A stretch of 64,000 bases of DNA from Paraburkholderia gardini (lineage in GTDB: Bacteria; Pseudomonadota; Gammaproteobacteria; Burkholderiales; Burkholderiaceae): assembly GCF_907164575.1 (NCBI RefSeq), contig NZ_CAJQYY010000029.1:33704-97703 (forward strand), in the 5' to 3' direction. The notes below the pieces were generated by a model. That model was not told the DNA's origin and did not search any database. It was given only the letters and a program-made list of their open reading frames with translations. A program made the position numbers and the translations under genes. Below are positions 42,505 to 51,572 of the stretch, one piece after another; position 1 is the first letter of the stretch, and every line of letters starts with the position of its first letter.

Positions 42505-43767
42505 ATGACACCCGAGCCCCCGACCCAGCCGCCCGTCGATACAACCATCAGTCTGGCACGCCATGTCAGTTTTCAGCGGTTCTGGGGCGCGCGGGTCCTG
42601 TCGTCGATCTCGTTTCAGATGCTTGCAGTCGCGATCGGCTGGCACATCTACGCAATCACGCACAGCGCGTTCGCGCTTGGGCTCGTCGGGCTCGCACAGT
42701 TTCTGCCGATGTTCGCGCTCACGCTGGTTGTCGGTCACGTTGCCGACCGTTACGACAGGCGACGTATCGCGGCAGTCTGCCAGACGCTCGAAGCGCTCGC
42801 CGCAGCCGTGTTCCTGACCGGCACGCTCGGCGGCTGGCTGTCGGCACCTGTTATCTACCTGCTCGCGGCGCTCGTTGGCGCGATGCGTGCGTTCGAGTCG
42901 CCTTCGATTTCCTCGCTGCTGCCTTCCGTCGTGCCGCGCTCCGAGTTGCCGCGCGCGACAGCGTGGTCCACTTCAGCGGGGCAGGCCGCCCAGATTCTTG
43001 GGCCCGCGGCCGGCGGTCTGCTGTACGGCGTCGGCCCGGCTGCGGTGTATCTGGCGAGCGCCGTCGCGTTCATCGCGGCCGCGACGCTCGTCTGGTCGAT
43101 CCCGCTGCGGACGAAGCCGGCCGCGCGCGCGCCGGTCACGCTCGAATCGGTGTTCTCGGGCATCGCGTTCATCCGGCGCCAGCCGGTGATTCTCGGCGCG
43201 CTTTCACTGGACCTGTTCGCGGTGCTGTTCGGCGGCGCGACGGCGCTCTTGCCGATCTTTGCGCGCGACGTCCTGCAGACTGGCCCGCTGGGGTTGGGCC
43301 TGCTGCGCTCGGCGCCGGCAGTGGGCGCGCTCGCCGGCACGATCTGGCTCGCGCATTTTCCGCTGCGCAACCGTCCGGGTGCGGCGATGTTCGGCGGCGT
43401 GATCGCGTTCGGCGCGGCGACGATCGTCTTCGGCCTGTCTCACTCGTTCGTGCTTTCGCTGGTGTCGCTTGCGGTGCTGGGGGCATCGGATGTGATCAGC
43501 GTGGTGGTGCGGCTTTCGCTCGTGCAACTGCGCACACCGGATGAGATGCTCGGCCGCGTCAGTGCGGTCAATGCGCTCTTTATCGGCACGTCGAACCAGC
43601 TTGGCGAGTTTGAGTCCGGTGTGACAGCGGGCTGGTGGGGTGCGGTGCCGGCCGTTCTGGTGGGCGGTGTGGCGACGATTGCGGTTGCACTGCTCTGGAT
43701 GCGTCTGTTCCCGGCGCTGGCGCACACGGAAACGCTGGAGGAGCCGAAAGGCATTCGCAAGGCATGA
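42505..43767 (+). CDS. MFS transporter, EntS-like (MFS_3) group
   Basis: A 420-aa, 12-helix carrier with FQRFWGARVLSSISFQMLAVAIGWHIYAIT at the start, motif A as GHVADRYDRRRIAAVCQ, and PSISSLLPSVVPRSELPRATAW, a segment typical of the enterobactin-exporter-like group. It is probably an exporter; substrate unknown. No clear ribosome site precedes ATG 42505 and no partner genes are adjacent. Confidence 0.88.
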   Translation: MTPEPPTQPPVDTTISLARHVSFQRFWGARVLSSISFQMLAVAIGWHIYAITHSAFALGLVGLAQFLPMFALTLVVGHVADRYDRRRIAAVCQTLEALAAAVFLTGTLGGWLSAPVIYLLAALVGAMRAFESPSISSLLPSVVPRSELPRATAWSTSAGQAAQILGPAAGGLLYGVGPAAVYLASAVAFIAAATLVWSIPLRTKPAARAPVTLESVFSGIAFIRRQPVILGALSLDLFAVLFGGATALLPIFARDVLQTGPLGLGLLRSAPAVGALAGTIWLAHFPLRNRPGAAMFGGVIAFGAATIVFGLSHSFVLSLVSLAVLGASDVISVVVRLSLVQLRTPDEMLGRVSAVNALFIGTSNQLGEFESGVTAGWWGAVPAVLVGGVATIAVALLWMRLFPALAHTETLEEPKGIRKA

Positions 43768-43822
43768 TCAGGCACGATTCGCCGAACCGGGCTGCCGCGG
43801 GCAACTGATTCTTATTGTTTTG

Positions 43823-43850
43823 TTGCGCTGCGACATAGGAGGGTTATAAT
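43823..43850 (+). promoter_or_regulatory. Promoter of the 45-aa gene
   Basis: TTGCGC (43823-43828), 16-bp spacer, and a perfect TATAAT (43845-43850). A 24-bp near-palindrome begins three bases downstream, at the expected transcription start. Confidence 0.6.
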
Positions 43851-43852
43851 AA

Positions 43853-43876
43853 GGGTTATTACCTAGGTATTAACCC
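43853..43876. promoter_or_regulatory. Near-perfect 24-bp operator-like palindrome
   Basis: The left half is GGGTTATTACCT and the right half AGGTATTAACCC; only one pair (position 7 and its mate) breaks symmetry. It covers the expected start of transcription of the 45-aa gene. A third GGGTTA half lies 12 bp upstream at 43841, overlapping the -10 box. Confidence 0.65.
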
Positions 43877-43896
43877 GTTAACTCCCGGAGCCCACC

Positions 43897-44034
43897 ATGA
43901 GCAATGCCACTACCGCCACCGCTACCCTCGGTACCAGCTGGTTCGCACGCCTGCGCGCACTGGCCGTCGAAGCGTGGAACCTGCACCTGCAAACGTGCGC
44001 GATCATCGCTGAATCGCATCGCCGCCCTCTGTGA
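43897..44034 (+). CDS. Small protein of unknown function (45 aa), own promoter and terminator
   Basis: Reads a Thr/Ala-rich start (MSNATTATATLGTSWF), then an amphipathic helix (ARLRALAVEAWNLHLQTCAI) and a basic end (IAESHRRPL). CGGAG lies seven bases before the ATG. It has a promoter with perfect -10 box, an operator-like palindrome at the start of transcription and a terminator 17 bp after the stop, so the unit is complete in about 260 bp. No family recognised. A regulatory RNA overlapping the same unit cannot be excluded. Confidence 0.6.
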   Translation: MSNATTATATLGTSWFARLRALAVEAWNLHLQTCAIIAESHRRPL

Positions 44035-44050
44035 GAGCGGGCAGGCAGAG

Positions 44051-44080
44051 GCGCGGGGTGCGTTCCGCGCTTTCTGTCTG
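44051..44080 (+). terminator. Rho-independent terminator of the 45-aa gene
   Basis: GCGCGG (44051-44056) pairs with CCGCGC (44065-44070) around eight bases, followed by TTTCTGTCTG and a further T-rich run. Confidence 0.65.
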
Positions 44081-44200
44081 ATCTTCTTTTCGTCTGTTTG
44101 CAGTTGTTCAGCTGCATTTCCCGCCTTGCCATCGCGCTACGTTTCGCAGCGTGATCCGGTCATTTCCGCTCAAGCCGTGACACCGGCCGCTCATCGTCGA

Positions 44201-44554
44201 TCAAGCCGTTCTTTCGTTTTTCCCCGTTTGATCGAGCAGTGTCGATAAACCTTCGCTGATTTCAGCGACGTTTTGCGGCCGCACGACACGCGCAACTTCA
44301 ACGCCGTCACGCAGAAAAACCAGCGTCGGCCAGAGCTTGACCCTGAATGAGCGACCGAGCGCACGCCCGGGGCCGTCCTCGATTTTCAGATGACGTACAC
44401 CGCCATGTGGCTCCAGCGCCTGGCCGATAGCTGACTGCGCGCCCTGGCAGTAGCCGCACCAGTCGGTGCCGAACTCAAGGACGGCTGCGCCGCTCAATGC
44501 GTCGACTTCAGCGCGGGTTGGGGCATTCGTTGAGTAAGCGGTGGGTTTTGCCAT
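44201..44554 (-). CDS. Thioredoxin-family protein
   Basis: A 117-aa thioredoxin fold with active site W32-C33-G-Y-C36 and the cis-Pro region KLWPTLVFLRDG. The GYC centre differs from the WCGPC of thioredoxin 1, suggesting a specialised redox role. GGAG precedes ATG 44554; an upstream in-frame Met (44593) lacks one. No signal peptide, so cytoplasmic. It stands alone. Confidence 0.88.
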   Translation of the reverse strand: MAKPTAYSTNAPTRAEVDALSGAAVLEFGTDWCGYCQGAQSAIGQALEPHGGVRHLKIEDGPGRALGRSFRVKLWPTLVFLRDGVEVARVVRPQNVAEISEGLSTLLDQTGKNERTA

Positions 44555-44727
44555 TGTTGCTCCGGGGATGACTGGATTTCGCGTCAGGTTCAATCTAACG
44601 TAAATCCGGGCGCGCTTCAGGCGGCGTGAAAAGCGGCTGCATGGCGATGCTCATTACGCGGCGGTTTCGAGGGGGCGAATACCGCCATGCCCGTTGCACG
44701 TGACGCGTCTTCCGCTCTCATCGCCAC

Positions 44728-45450
44728 TTATCGTCGAACAGCGGGAATCCTTCGATCATGAAGTGCGGAGGCGATCAGCCATGCGTGCGCGCCCGCGGCT
44801 TCGGCGGCACGCAGATCGTCGACATCACGCATACCGCCCGCGCCGACAATCTGCCGCTCACCCGCACGATTTCGCACATCGGCGATTGCCGCGAGGTCGG
44901 GGCCTTCGAACGAACCCACGCGCTCCAGCGACATCACGATGACGCGCGACGGCCACCCCGATGCATCGTGCCAGTGCGACGGGTCACCCAGCGGCGTGTC
45001 ATGCCGTCGGTCGAGCGAGAGAATCGCGTCGTGAGGAATCGTGTTTTCGTTCGCGCGCGCCGGGTGCATTGATGATCCATCGTTTGCGCCACGCAGCGAT
45101 TCGCTGCCGAAAACGGGCGTTACGGTCGCGCCCGCTGCGTGAAGCGGTTCGATCAGCGCGCTCGCAGCATCGCGATCCGCGAAACCGGCATCGAGCCACA
45201 GTTCGATGCCGGGCATCGCCTGCATGAGACGCATCAACGCAAGTCGCTGCGGCGTGCCGCCCATGATCCCGTCGAGATCCGCCACATAAAGCACTGTTGA
45301 ATTCGCGTAGTGGAGCAGGGCGCGCGCGACGTCGACGGGATCGCTGCCTTCACAGAGCCGCGAGTCAACCGGTCGATAACGGCTGCGCTCGCCGCGCATC
45401 GCATGGACGGCCACGCCGCCAAGCAGATCGAGTACCGGAATGATCTTCAT
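44728..45450 (-). CDS. HisA-like TIM-barrel protein
   Basis: A 240-aa protein similar to HisA/HisF: IIPVLDLLGGVAVHAMRGER at the start, with the catalytic-type Asp in VLD, DPVDVARAL in the usual place, ELWLDAGF, and IVGAGGMRDVDDL near the phosphate site. Its ATG overlaps the stop of the LysR gene upstream (ATGA at 45447-45450), so the two are co-translated. No other his gene is near, so it is probably not the histidine-pathway enzyme. HisA-like paralogues are known among tetrahydromethanopterin-associated genes in methylotrophic proteobacteria; that link is only a suggestion here. Confidence 0.82.
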   Translation of the reverse strand: MKIIPVLDLLGGVAVHAMRGERSRYRPVDSRLCEGSDPVDVARALLHYANSTVLYVADLDGIMGGTPQRLALMRLMQAMPGIELWLDAGFADRDAASALIEPLHAAGATVTPVFGSESLRGANDGSSMHPARANENTIPHDAILSLDRRHDTPLGDPSHWHDASGWPSRVIVMSLERVGSFEGPDLAAIADVRNRAGERQIVGAGGMRDVDDLRAAEAAGAHAWLIASALHDRRIPAVRR

Positions 45451-46367
45451 CGTGCGCGCGGCCGGCCGCCCTCCTGACGCAACGTTTCCACAACGAGACC
45501 CCTGAACCATCGATGCCCCGCATCGTTGTGATGGCGTGCATGCCAGAACTGCTGCACCGTGAGGTCCGGCAGGTCGACCGGTAGTGGAAACACGTCGACA
45601 TCGGCGAGACGCGCGAAGAGTTGCGCGAGTTCGTCCGGCACCGCCGCGATGAAATCCGACGTGGCAACGAGACTCGGCACGGCGAGCAGAAACGGCACCT
45701 CGACACCCACCTTCAGCCGCGCGCCATGCCGCCGCAATTCCTTTTCCAGCAACTGGTTCGTGAGCGCCAGCGTGCCCGCGACCACGTGCTTTCTCGCGAC
45801 GAACTCATCGAGCGTCATGCGCACTTTCCTGCGCGTCGCACCGCCCTTGATGATGCCCACCAGCGACCGGTGAAAAAGCGGCTGCTGGTGAAGGTTTTCG
45901 CCGACCTTGCCGAGATAGCCGATCGCGAGATCGAGCTCGCCGTCCTGAAGCGCGCCCGCGAGTTCCGTCGACGGAAGCTGGATCGGTTTGAGCGATGCCA
46001 GTGGCGCACGCTCGCGCAGCGCGGCAAGCAGTTGCGGAAGGATCACGATCACGCCCATGTCGCTCAGGCAGACGGAAAACGTGCGCGTCGTGGTCCCGGC
46101 ATCGAACGATTTCGCGCTCCAGATTTCCTGCTGCACGAGCGCCAGCACGTTCGCGACCCCTTCGACGAGACGCTCTCCAACGGGCGTCGGCGCCATCACC
46201 GGACCCGCGCGCACGAACAGATCGTCCTGAAACAGCGTCCGTAGTTTCCCCAGTGCATGACTGACAGCGGGTTGCGTCAGGCCGAGACGGTCGGCGGCGC
46301 GAGAGACGCTCCGCTCATCGTTGAGCGCCTGCAGGACATATAGAAAGTTCAGGTCGGGCGGCTGCAT
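45447..46367 (-). CDS. LysR-family regulator, divergent from aromatic operon
   Basis: A 306-aa regulator: LNFLYVLQALNDERSVSRAADRLGLTQPAVSHALGKLR is the NodD/NahR/LinR-type winged helix, and FSVCLSDMGVIVILPQLLAAL begins the sensor domain. This branch typically responds to aromatic compounds. It is 107 bp from the flavin hydroxylase start, on the opposite strand, so it is the likely activator of the 46475-52709 genes. Its stop overlaps the HisA-like start. Confidence 0.92.
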   Translation of the reverse strand: MQPPDLNFLYVLQALNDERSVSRAADRLGLTQPAVSHALGKLRTLFQDDLFVRAGPVMAPTPVGERLVEGVANVLALVQQEIWSAKSFDAGTTTRTFSVCLSDMGVIVILPQLLAALRERAPLASLKPIQLPSTELAGALQDGELDLAIGYLGKVGENLHQQPLFHRSLVGIIKGGATRRKVRMTLDEFVARKHVVAGTLALTNQLLEKELRRHGARLKVGVEVPFLLAVPSLVATSDFIAAVPDELAQLFARLADVDVFPLPVDLPDLTVQQFWHARHHNDAGHRWFRGLVVETLRQEGGRPRAR

Positions 46368-46474
46368 TTATGCACCAGATTCATTATGGGTATGAAAGTC
46401 ATTGTATAGATTTATACGCGTCCAGCGATTAACTTCGCAACCACAGTTGAAAAAGAACGGTTCAGGAGACAGCA

Positions 46475-48184
46475 GTGGTGGATTGCGACGTAATCATCGT
46501 GGGTGGTGGGCCGGTTGGATTGTTCCTCGCGGCCGAGTTGGGCCAGCGCGGCATCAGCGCGGAAGTGTTCGACGCGAAGGCCGGCACGAGCACGCACCCG
46601 GCGGCGAACGCAAACAGCGCCCGCACGATGGAACATTTTCGCCGTATCGGCATTGCTTCGACGGTGCGTGCGCTGGGTCTGCCCGCCGGTTACGCGACTG
46701 ACGTTGCGTACTTCACGTCGATTGCGGGCCACGAACTCGCGCGCCTGCATCAGCCCGCTTCACGGGATGCCGTCGAATGGGCAAAGGCCCATGCGTTCAC
46801 GTGGGCCACGCCCGAGCCGCCGCATCGCTGCTCGCAACTGTACGTCGAACCCGTTCTGCTCGAAGCGGCGCGCAGCCACGCACAGTGTCACGTGCATTTC
46901 AACGCACGGGTGGTCGCGTTCTCGCAAGGCGAGGAGTCGGTCAGCGCGACGGTCGAATTCGACGCGACCGCGGATCGTCCCGGGGAAACACGCACCGTGA
47001 CCGCGCGCTATCTGATCGGCTGCGATGGGCCGCGCAGCTTCGTGCGCAAATCGCTCGGCCTGCGCTACGCGGGTGTCTCCGGCGAGAAGCGCGAATTCAT
47101 GGGCGGACAGATGGACGCCGTCTACTTCTACGCGCCCGATATCTATCGTGTGAGTCCGCATGCGCCTGCATGGCAATACTGGACGTTCAGCGCGAAACAG
47201 CGCGCGCTGATCATCGCCGTCGACGGCAAGGGGCATTTCATCATGAACGTGCAGATGCGCGACGATGAACGGCCCGACGACGACAGCGTCCGGCATCGCA
47301 TCGCCGAAGCGATTGGCGCTGATATTCCGTTCGAACTGAAGAGCAGTTCGACGTGGACCGCGGGCTTCACGCTCGTCGCTGACCGCTTTGCGTCGGGGCG
47401 CGTGTTTCTTGCCGGCGACGCCGCACATCTATTCACGCCCACGGGCGGGCTCGGCTACAACACCGGCATCGAAGACGCCGCGAATCTCGCGTGGAAGCTC
47501 GAAGCGATGGTGAAGGGCCTCGCGGGTCCCGCGCTGGGCGCCAGTTATGAAGCGGAGCGCAAGCCTGCCGCGCTGCGCAACACCGCGTTCGCGCGGGGCT
47601 TTGCCGACAGCATTGGCCACGTCCAGGTGCCGCCTGAAGCGCACATACCGGGCCCGGCAGGCGATGCCGCGCGTGAAGCCGTCGGCGACTATCTGGCGTT
47701 TCATGCGACGGCCGAATTCGTGATTCCGGGCGTCCATCTCGGCACGCGTTACGAGCAGTCGCCGCTCATCGAAACGGAAGCCGGCGCCGCCGCGCCCGAC
47801 AGCGCCAACCTGTATGTGCCGTGCGCGCGCGCGGGTCATCGCGCGCCGCATGCATGGCTCGAAGACGGCCGCTCGCTTTACGACCGCTTCGGCCCGGGTT
47901 TCACGCTGCTGTGCACGGATCACGAAGGCATCGCGACGTGCCATGACGCGGCGTTGCATCGCGCGGCCTCGGTGTTGCCGCAACTGGCGGTCGTGCACGT
48001 CGACGAACCGGCGGTCGCGGCGCTGTACAAGGCGGCGTTCGTGCTGATCCGTCCGGACCAGCACGTCGCCTGGCGCGGCGACGCGCTGGACGACGCATTC
48101 GAATCCGCCGCGCGGCGCGCGATGGGTCACGCGAATGCCGACATCGATTCCCGTCCGGAACCCGTATCTCCGGCGCCGGCATGA
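46475..48184 (+). CDS. FAD-dependent aromatic hydroxylase (PheA/MhpA-like)
   Basis: A 569-aa class A flavin monooxygenase: FAD motif VIIVGGGPVGLFLAAELGQRG, the DG motif LIGCDGPRSFVRKSLG, and the GD motif GRVFLAGDAAHLFTPTGGLG. A C-terminal thioredoxin-like region (about residues 450-560) is typical of phenol and 3-hydroxyphenylpropionate hydroxylases. It adds oxygen to a phenolic ring using NAD(P)H. Start is GTG 46475 after GGAG; the next codon is also GTG. First gene of the operon and divergent from its LysR regulator. Confidence 0.9.
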   Translation: MVDCDVIIVGGGPVGLFLAAELGQRGISAEVFDAKAGTSTHPAANANSARTMEHFRRIGIASTVRALGLPAGYATDVAYFTSIAGHELARLHQPASRDAVEWAKAHAFTWATPEPPHRCSQLYVEPVLLEAARSHAQCHVHFNARVVAFSQGEESVSATVEFDATADRPGETRTVTARYLIGCDGPRSFVRKSLGLRYAGVSGEKREFMGGQMDAVYFYAPDIYRVSPHAPAWQYWTFSAKQRALIIAVDGKGHFIMNVQMRDDERPDDDSVRHRIAEAIGADIPFELKSSSTWTAGFTLVADRFASGRVFLAGDAAHLFTPTGGLGYNTGIEDAANLAWKLEAMVKGLAGPALGASYEAERKPAALRNTAFARGFADSIGHVQVPPEAHIPGPAGDAAREAVGDYLAFHATAEFVIPGVHLGTRYEQSPLIETEAGAAAPDSANLYVPCARAGHRAPHAWLEDGRSLYDRFGPGFTLLCTDHEGIATCHDAALHRAASVLPQLAVVHVDEPAVAALYKAAFVLIRPDQHVAWRGDALDDAFESAARRAMGHANADIDSRPEPVSPAPA

Positions 48185-48296
48185 ATGCAGTGTTGAACCG
48201 TTCGCCGATGTGAACGATATCGAGGCCGGCAACGGCCTTCCACAATAAAACCAGATCAGTTTCGCGACAAAGCGAACCATCCTCCGGAGACAGGAC

Positions 48297-49637
48297 ATGC
48301 ACGCGCAAGCCATTACGCAGGAAGCTGCCATGGATGAGAGAAAGACCTCGTCCCTGCAGATACTCACCTTGATCATCTGCTTCTTCGTTGTCGCCGCCGA
48401 CGGCTTCGACGTCGCATCGGTCGGTTACGTCGCGCCGTTGCTGAAGAAAGCGTGGACGCTCAGTCCGGCGCAACTCGGTCCGATCTTCGGCGCGGGCCTT
48501 TTTGGTCTCACGGTCGGCAGCTTCCTGTTCGGGCCGCTCGCCGACCGCATCGGCCGCAAGCGGGTCATCACGATCTCGCTGATCCTCTTTGGTCTCGGCA
48601 GTCTGGCGTGCGCTTATGCGCCTTCGCCGTTCTGGCTGATCGTGCTTCGCTTTGCCACCGGCGCCGGTCTCGGCGGCGCGATGCCCAACGCGATCACGCT
48701 TTCGTCCGAATTCAGCCCGGCGCGCAGCCGCGCGCTGATGGTCACGTTGATGTTCTGCGGCTTCACGCTCGGGCTCGCGTTTGGCGGCGCGGTGGCCGCG
48801 GTGTTGATTCCGGGCTTCGGCTGGCAGGGCGTCTTCATTTTCGGCGGCGTGTTCCCGCTCGTGCTGACACCCATCGTTTGGATCTGGATGCCGGAATCGC
48901 TGCGTTTCATGGCAGGCAAGCCGCGCTATCAACGCGAAACGCGCCAGGTACTCAAGCGCCTGACCGGCGACGCAAGCACGCCGATCGAACAGGTGATTCC
49001 CGAAGACGCGAAAACGAATGCCGTGCGCGAGAGCGCCCTTGGCACGCTGTTCAACCGCCGCTACCGGACGGGCACGCTGCTCCTGTGGATCGCGTTCTTC
49101 TGCACGCTGTGGGTGTACTACCAGATCACCAGCTGGCTGCCGACCGTCATTACCGGCGCGGGTATCGACCCGTCGCATGCAGCCCGCGTCGGCGCGATGC
49201 TGCCGCTCGGCGGCACGATCGGCTCGCTCATCAACGCGCGTCTCATGGACCGGATGAATCCGTTCTTCGTGCTGGCCGGCTCGTATGCCGTGGCCGCGGT
49301 GTCGATTGCGCTGATCGGCTTCTCGATCAACGAAGCCATGTGGGTCTATGTCGCGTGCTTCATGGCGGGGTTCGGGCTGTCGGGTGCGCAGACGGGCGCC
49401 AACGTACTCGTCGCGGGCTTCTATACGACCGCGGCGCGTGCAACCGGCGTGAGCTGGGCACTGGGCGTCGGGCGGATCGGCTCGATCATCGGTTCGATGA
49501 CAGGCGGCATCCTGCTGGTCGCGTTCCATACAGCCGACATCGCGTTTGTCGCGTTCGCCGCACCGGTCGTGATCGCGGGCGTCGCGATGCTCGCGAACGG
49601 CTGGCTATATCGCGGTCGGGGCACAACGCAGGCGTGA
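48297..49637 (+). CDS. MFS aromatic acid:H+ symporter (AAHS family)
   Basis: A 446-aa, 12-helix carrier with the AAHS signature ADGFDVASVGYVAP in helix 1, motif A GPLADRIGRKRVITIS and GAGLGGAMPNAITLSSEF in helix 4. AAHS members take up benzoate-like acids. CGGAGACAGG precedes ATG 48297. It most likely imports the substrate of the neighbouring hydroxylase, which would then be an aromatic carboxylate or phenolic acid. Confidence 0.92.
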   Translation: MHAQAITQEAAMDERKTSSLQILTLIICFFVVAADGFDVASVGYVAPLLKKAWTLSPAQLGPIFGAGLFGLTVGSFLFGPLADRIGRKRVITISLILFGLGSLACAYAPSPFWLIVLRFATGAGLGGAMPNAITLSSEFSPARSRALMVTLMFCGFTLGLAFGGAVAAVLIPGFGWQGVFIFGGVFPLVLTPIVWIWMPESLRFMAGKPRYQRETRQVLKRLTGDASTPIEQVIPEDAKTNAVRESALGTLFNRRYRTGTLLLWIAFFCTLWVYYQITSWLPTVITGAGIDPSHAARVGAMLPLGGTIGSLINARLMDRMNPFFVLAGSYAVAAVSIALIGFSINEAMWVYVACFMAGFGLSGAQTGANVLVAGFYTTAARATGVSWALGVGRIGSIIGSMTGGILLVAFHTADIAFVAFAAPVVIAGVAMLANGWLYRGRGTTQA

Positions 49638-49692
49638 GTCACAACGGTTTCGTTTCATGGCGGCCGAAGGTCGCCACCATCAGGAGAGATAC

Positions 49693-50535
49693 ATGCGGTA
49701 CGTGAGCTTTGAAAAGGACGGCAAGGCGCTCTTGGGCGTGCGTGAGAACGGCGCGATCCGGACACTCGGTGAAGTCACGCTCGAGGCGCTGCTCGCGCGC
49801 GGCGTCGATCTGCGCACGTGGGCGAGCCGGCAGGAGGGCGGTCGCATCGAGGCGGAAGAAGGCCTGACGTTTTTGCCGCCGCTAAGCCGCCCGCCCAAGA
49901 TTCTGTGCGTCGGCCTGAATTTCAGGGATCACTCGAAGGAAAGCAATTTCGAGCAGCCCGATTATCCGACGATGTTCCTGCGCCTGCATACGAGCCTCGT
50001 CGCGCATAACGCGCCGATCGTGCGCCCGCGTATCTCCGACAGTCTCGATTACGAAGGCGAGATCGCGGTCGTGCTCGGCCGCGGCGGCCGTCATATCCGC
50101 AAGGCCGATGCGCTCTCGCACGTTGCGGGCTATGCGCTCTTTAACGACGCGTCGGTGCGCGAATATCAGTTCAAAACGCCGCAATGGACGATGGGAAAGA
50201 ACTTCGATGGCACCGGCGCGTTTGGCCCTGACTTCGTGACCGCCGACGAGCTTCCGCCTGGCGCGAAGGGCCTGCGCCTCGAGACGCGCCTGAACGGCGA
50301 AGTGGTGCAGTCCGCCAATACCGACGACATGGTGTTCGACGTCGAAACGCTGATCGCGATGCTAAGCGAAGCCGTGACGCTGGAAGCGGGCGACGTGATC
50401 GTCTCCGGCACGCCTTCAGGTGTGGGCTGGGCGCGCAATCCGAAGCTGCTGATGCGCCACGGCGACGTGAGCGAAGTATCGGTGGAAGGACTCGGCACGC
50501 TGCGCAACGCGATCGTCGACGAAGCCGCTGGCTAA
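49693..50535 (+). CDS. Fumarylacetoacetate hydrolase-family enzyme
   Basis: A 280-aa FAH-fold protein: ILCVGLNFRDHSKES, DYEGEIAVVLGRGGRHI (metal-binding Glu pair), GYALFNDASVREYQ and GDVIVSGTPSGVGWARNP. These enzymes hydrolyse acylpyruvates or hydrate/decarboxylate ring-fission products. CAGGAGAG precedes ATG 49693. Between the hydroxylase and dioxygenase genes it would act on the ring-opened product; acylpyruvate hydrolysis, as in orcinol breakdown, would fit. Confidence 0.9.
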   Translation: MRYVSFEKDGKALLGVRENGAIRTLGEVTLEALLARGVDLRTWASRQEGGRIEAEEGLTFLPPLSRPPKILCVGLNFRDHSKESNFEQPDYPTMFLRLHTSLVAHNAPIVRPRISDSLDYEGEIAVVLGRGGRHIRKADALSHVAGYALFNDASVREYQFKTPQWTMGKNFDGTGAFGPDFVTADELPPGAKGLRLETRLNGEVVQSANTDDMVFDVETLIAMLSEAVTLEAGDVIVSGTPSGVGWARNPKLLMRHGDVSEVSVEGLGTLRNAIVDEAAG

Positions 50536-50571
50536 AAAAGTTTCACCGGATCAGGACGTCAGGGAGACATC

Positions 50572-51513
50572 ATGTCCGCAACTCGCGATTCGCAGATCAC
50601 CGCGGTGCATTCAATCGATCACTTCGCGCTGAACGTGCCCTCGATTGACGACGCCGAGCGGTTTTACAGCACGTTCGGGCTCGACGTCACGCGCACGTCG
50701 ACAGGACTCGATGTGCGCGCGGCGGACGGGCATCGCTGGGCGCGCATCCTGTCTTCGAGTCACAAGTCGCTCGCGCATCTGACGTTCAACTGTTTCGAGG
50801 GCGACCTCGCCGCGCTCGCGCGGCAGGTGGAAGCCGCTGGCGCCCGCGCTGATTTTGCGGTTCGCGTTGCGGACGATGCAGGCCATAGCGAAGGATTCTG
50901 GTTCAACGATCCGGACGGCAACCTGATTCAGGTTCGCGTCGGACCAAAGACTTCGCCGGATGCCAGGGCGCCGTTCACGCACGACGCCGCGCCCGCGAAC
51001 GCGCGCGGTGCGTGCGTGCGCTCCGAAGTCGCGCCGGTGCGCCCGCGCCGCATGTCGCACGTGCTGCTCTTCACGCCGGATGTACTGCGCGCCCTCGCGT
51101 TCTACAGGGACGCGCTCGGCTTGCGTCTGTCAGACCGTTCCGCCGACATCATCGCGTTCACGCATGCGCCGCACGGCAGCGATCACCACCTGGTCGCGTT
51201 CGCAAGGAGTTCGGCCAAAGGCTGGCATCACGTAGCGTGGGATGTCGCGAGCATCGACGAAGTGGGCAACGGCGCATCGCAGATGGCGGCGGCCGGCTTC
51301 AAGGAAGGGTGGGGCACAGGCAGGCACGTGCTGGGCTCGAACTATTTTCACTACGTGCGCGATCCGTGGGGCTCGTTCTGCGAGTACTCGGCGGATATCG
51401 ATTTCGTGTCGGCCGGTGTCGAGTGGCCCGCGGGCGACTTTGCACCGGAAGACTCGCTGTACCAGTGGGGCCCGGACGTCCCGCCTTATTTCATCCACAA
51501 CACCGAGGCATGA
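50572..51513 (+). CDS. Type I extradiol ring-cleavage dioxygenase
   Basis: A 313-aa two-domain VOC protein like 2,3-dihydroxybiphenyl dioxygenase. The iron ligands of the catalytic C-terminal domain are seen as His in MSHVLLFTPD, His in GWHHVAWD and Glu in SFCEYSADIDF. It opens catechol-like rings next to the hydroxyls. The GPDVPPYF near the end is typical of the family. It follows the FAH gene by 36 bp, after AGGGAG. Confidence 0.9.
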   Translation: MSATRDSQITAVHSIDHFALNVPSIDDAERFYSTFGLDVTRTSTGLDVRAADGHRWARILSSSHKSLAHLTFNCFEGDLAALARQVEAAGARADFAVRVADDAGHSEGFWFNDPDGNLIQVRVGPKTSPDARAPFTHDAAPANARGACVRSEVAPVRPRRMSHVLLFTPDVLRALAFYRDALGLRLSDRSADIIAFTHAPHGSDHHLVAFARSSAKGWHHVAWDVASIDEVGNGASQMAAAGFKEGWGTGRHVLGSNYFHYVRDPWGSFCEYSADIDFVSAGVEWPAGDFAPEDSLYQWGPDVPPYFIHNTEA

Positions 51514-51572
51514 CGACGACTCACGCCATGTGAAGCGCAAATTTAAACAAAACCTCGCTCAGGACTGGAGAC

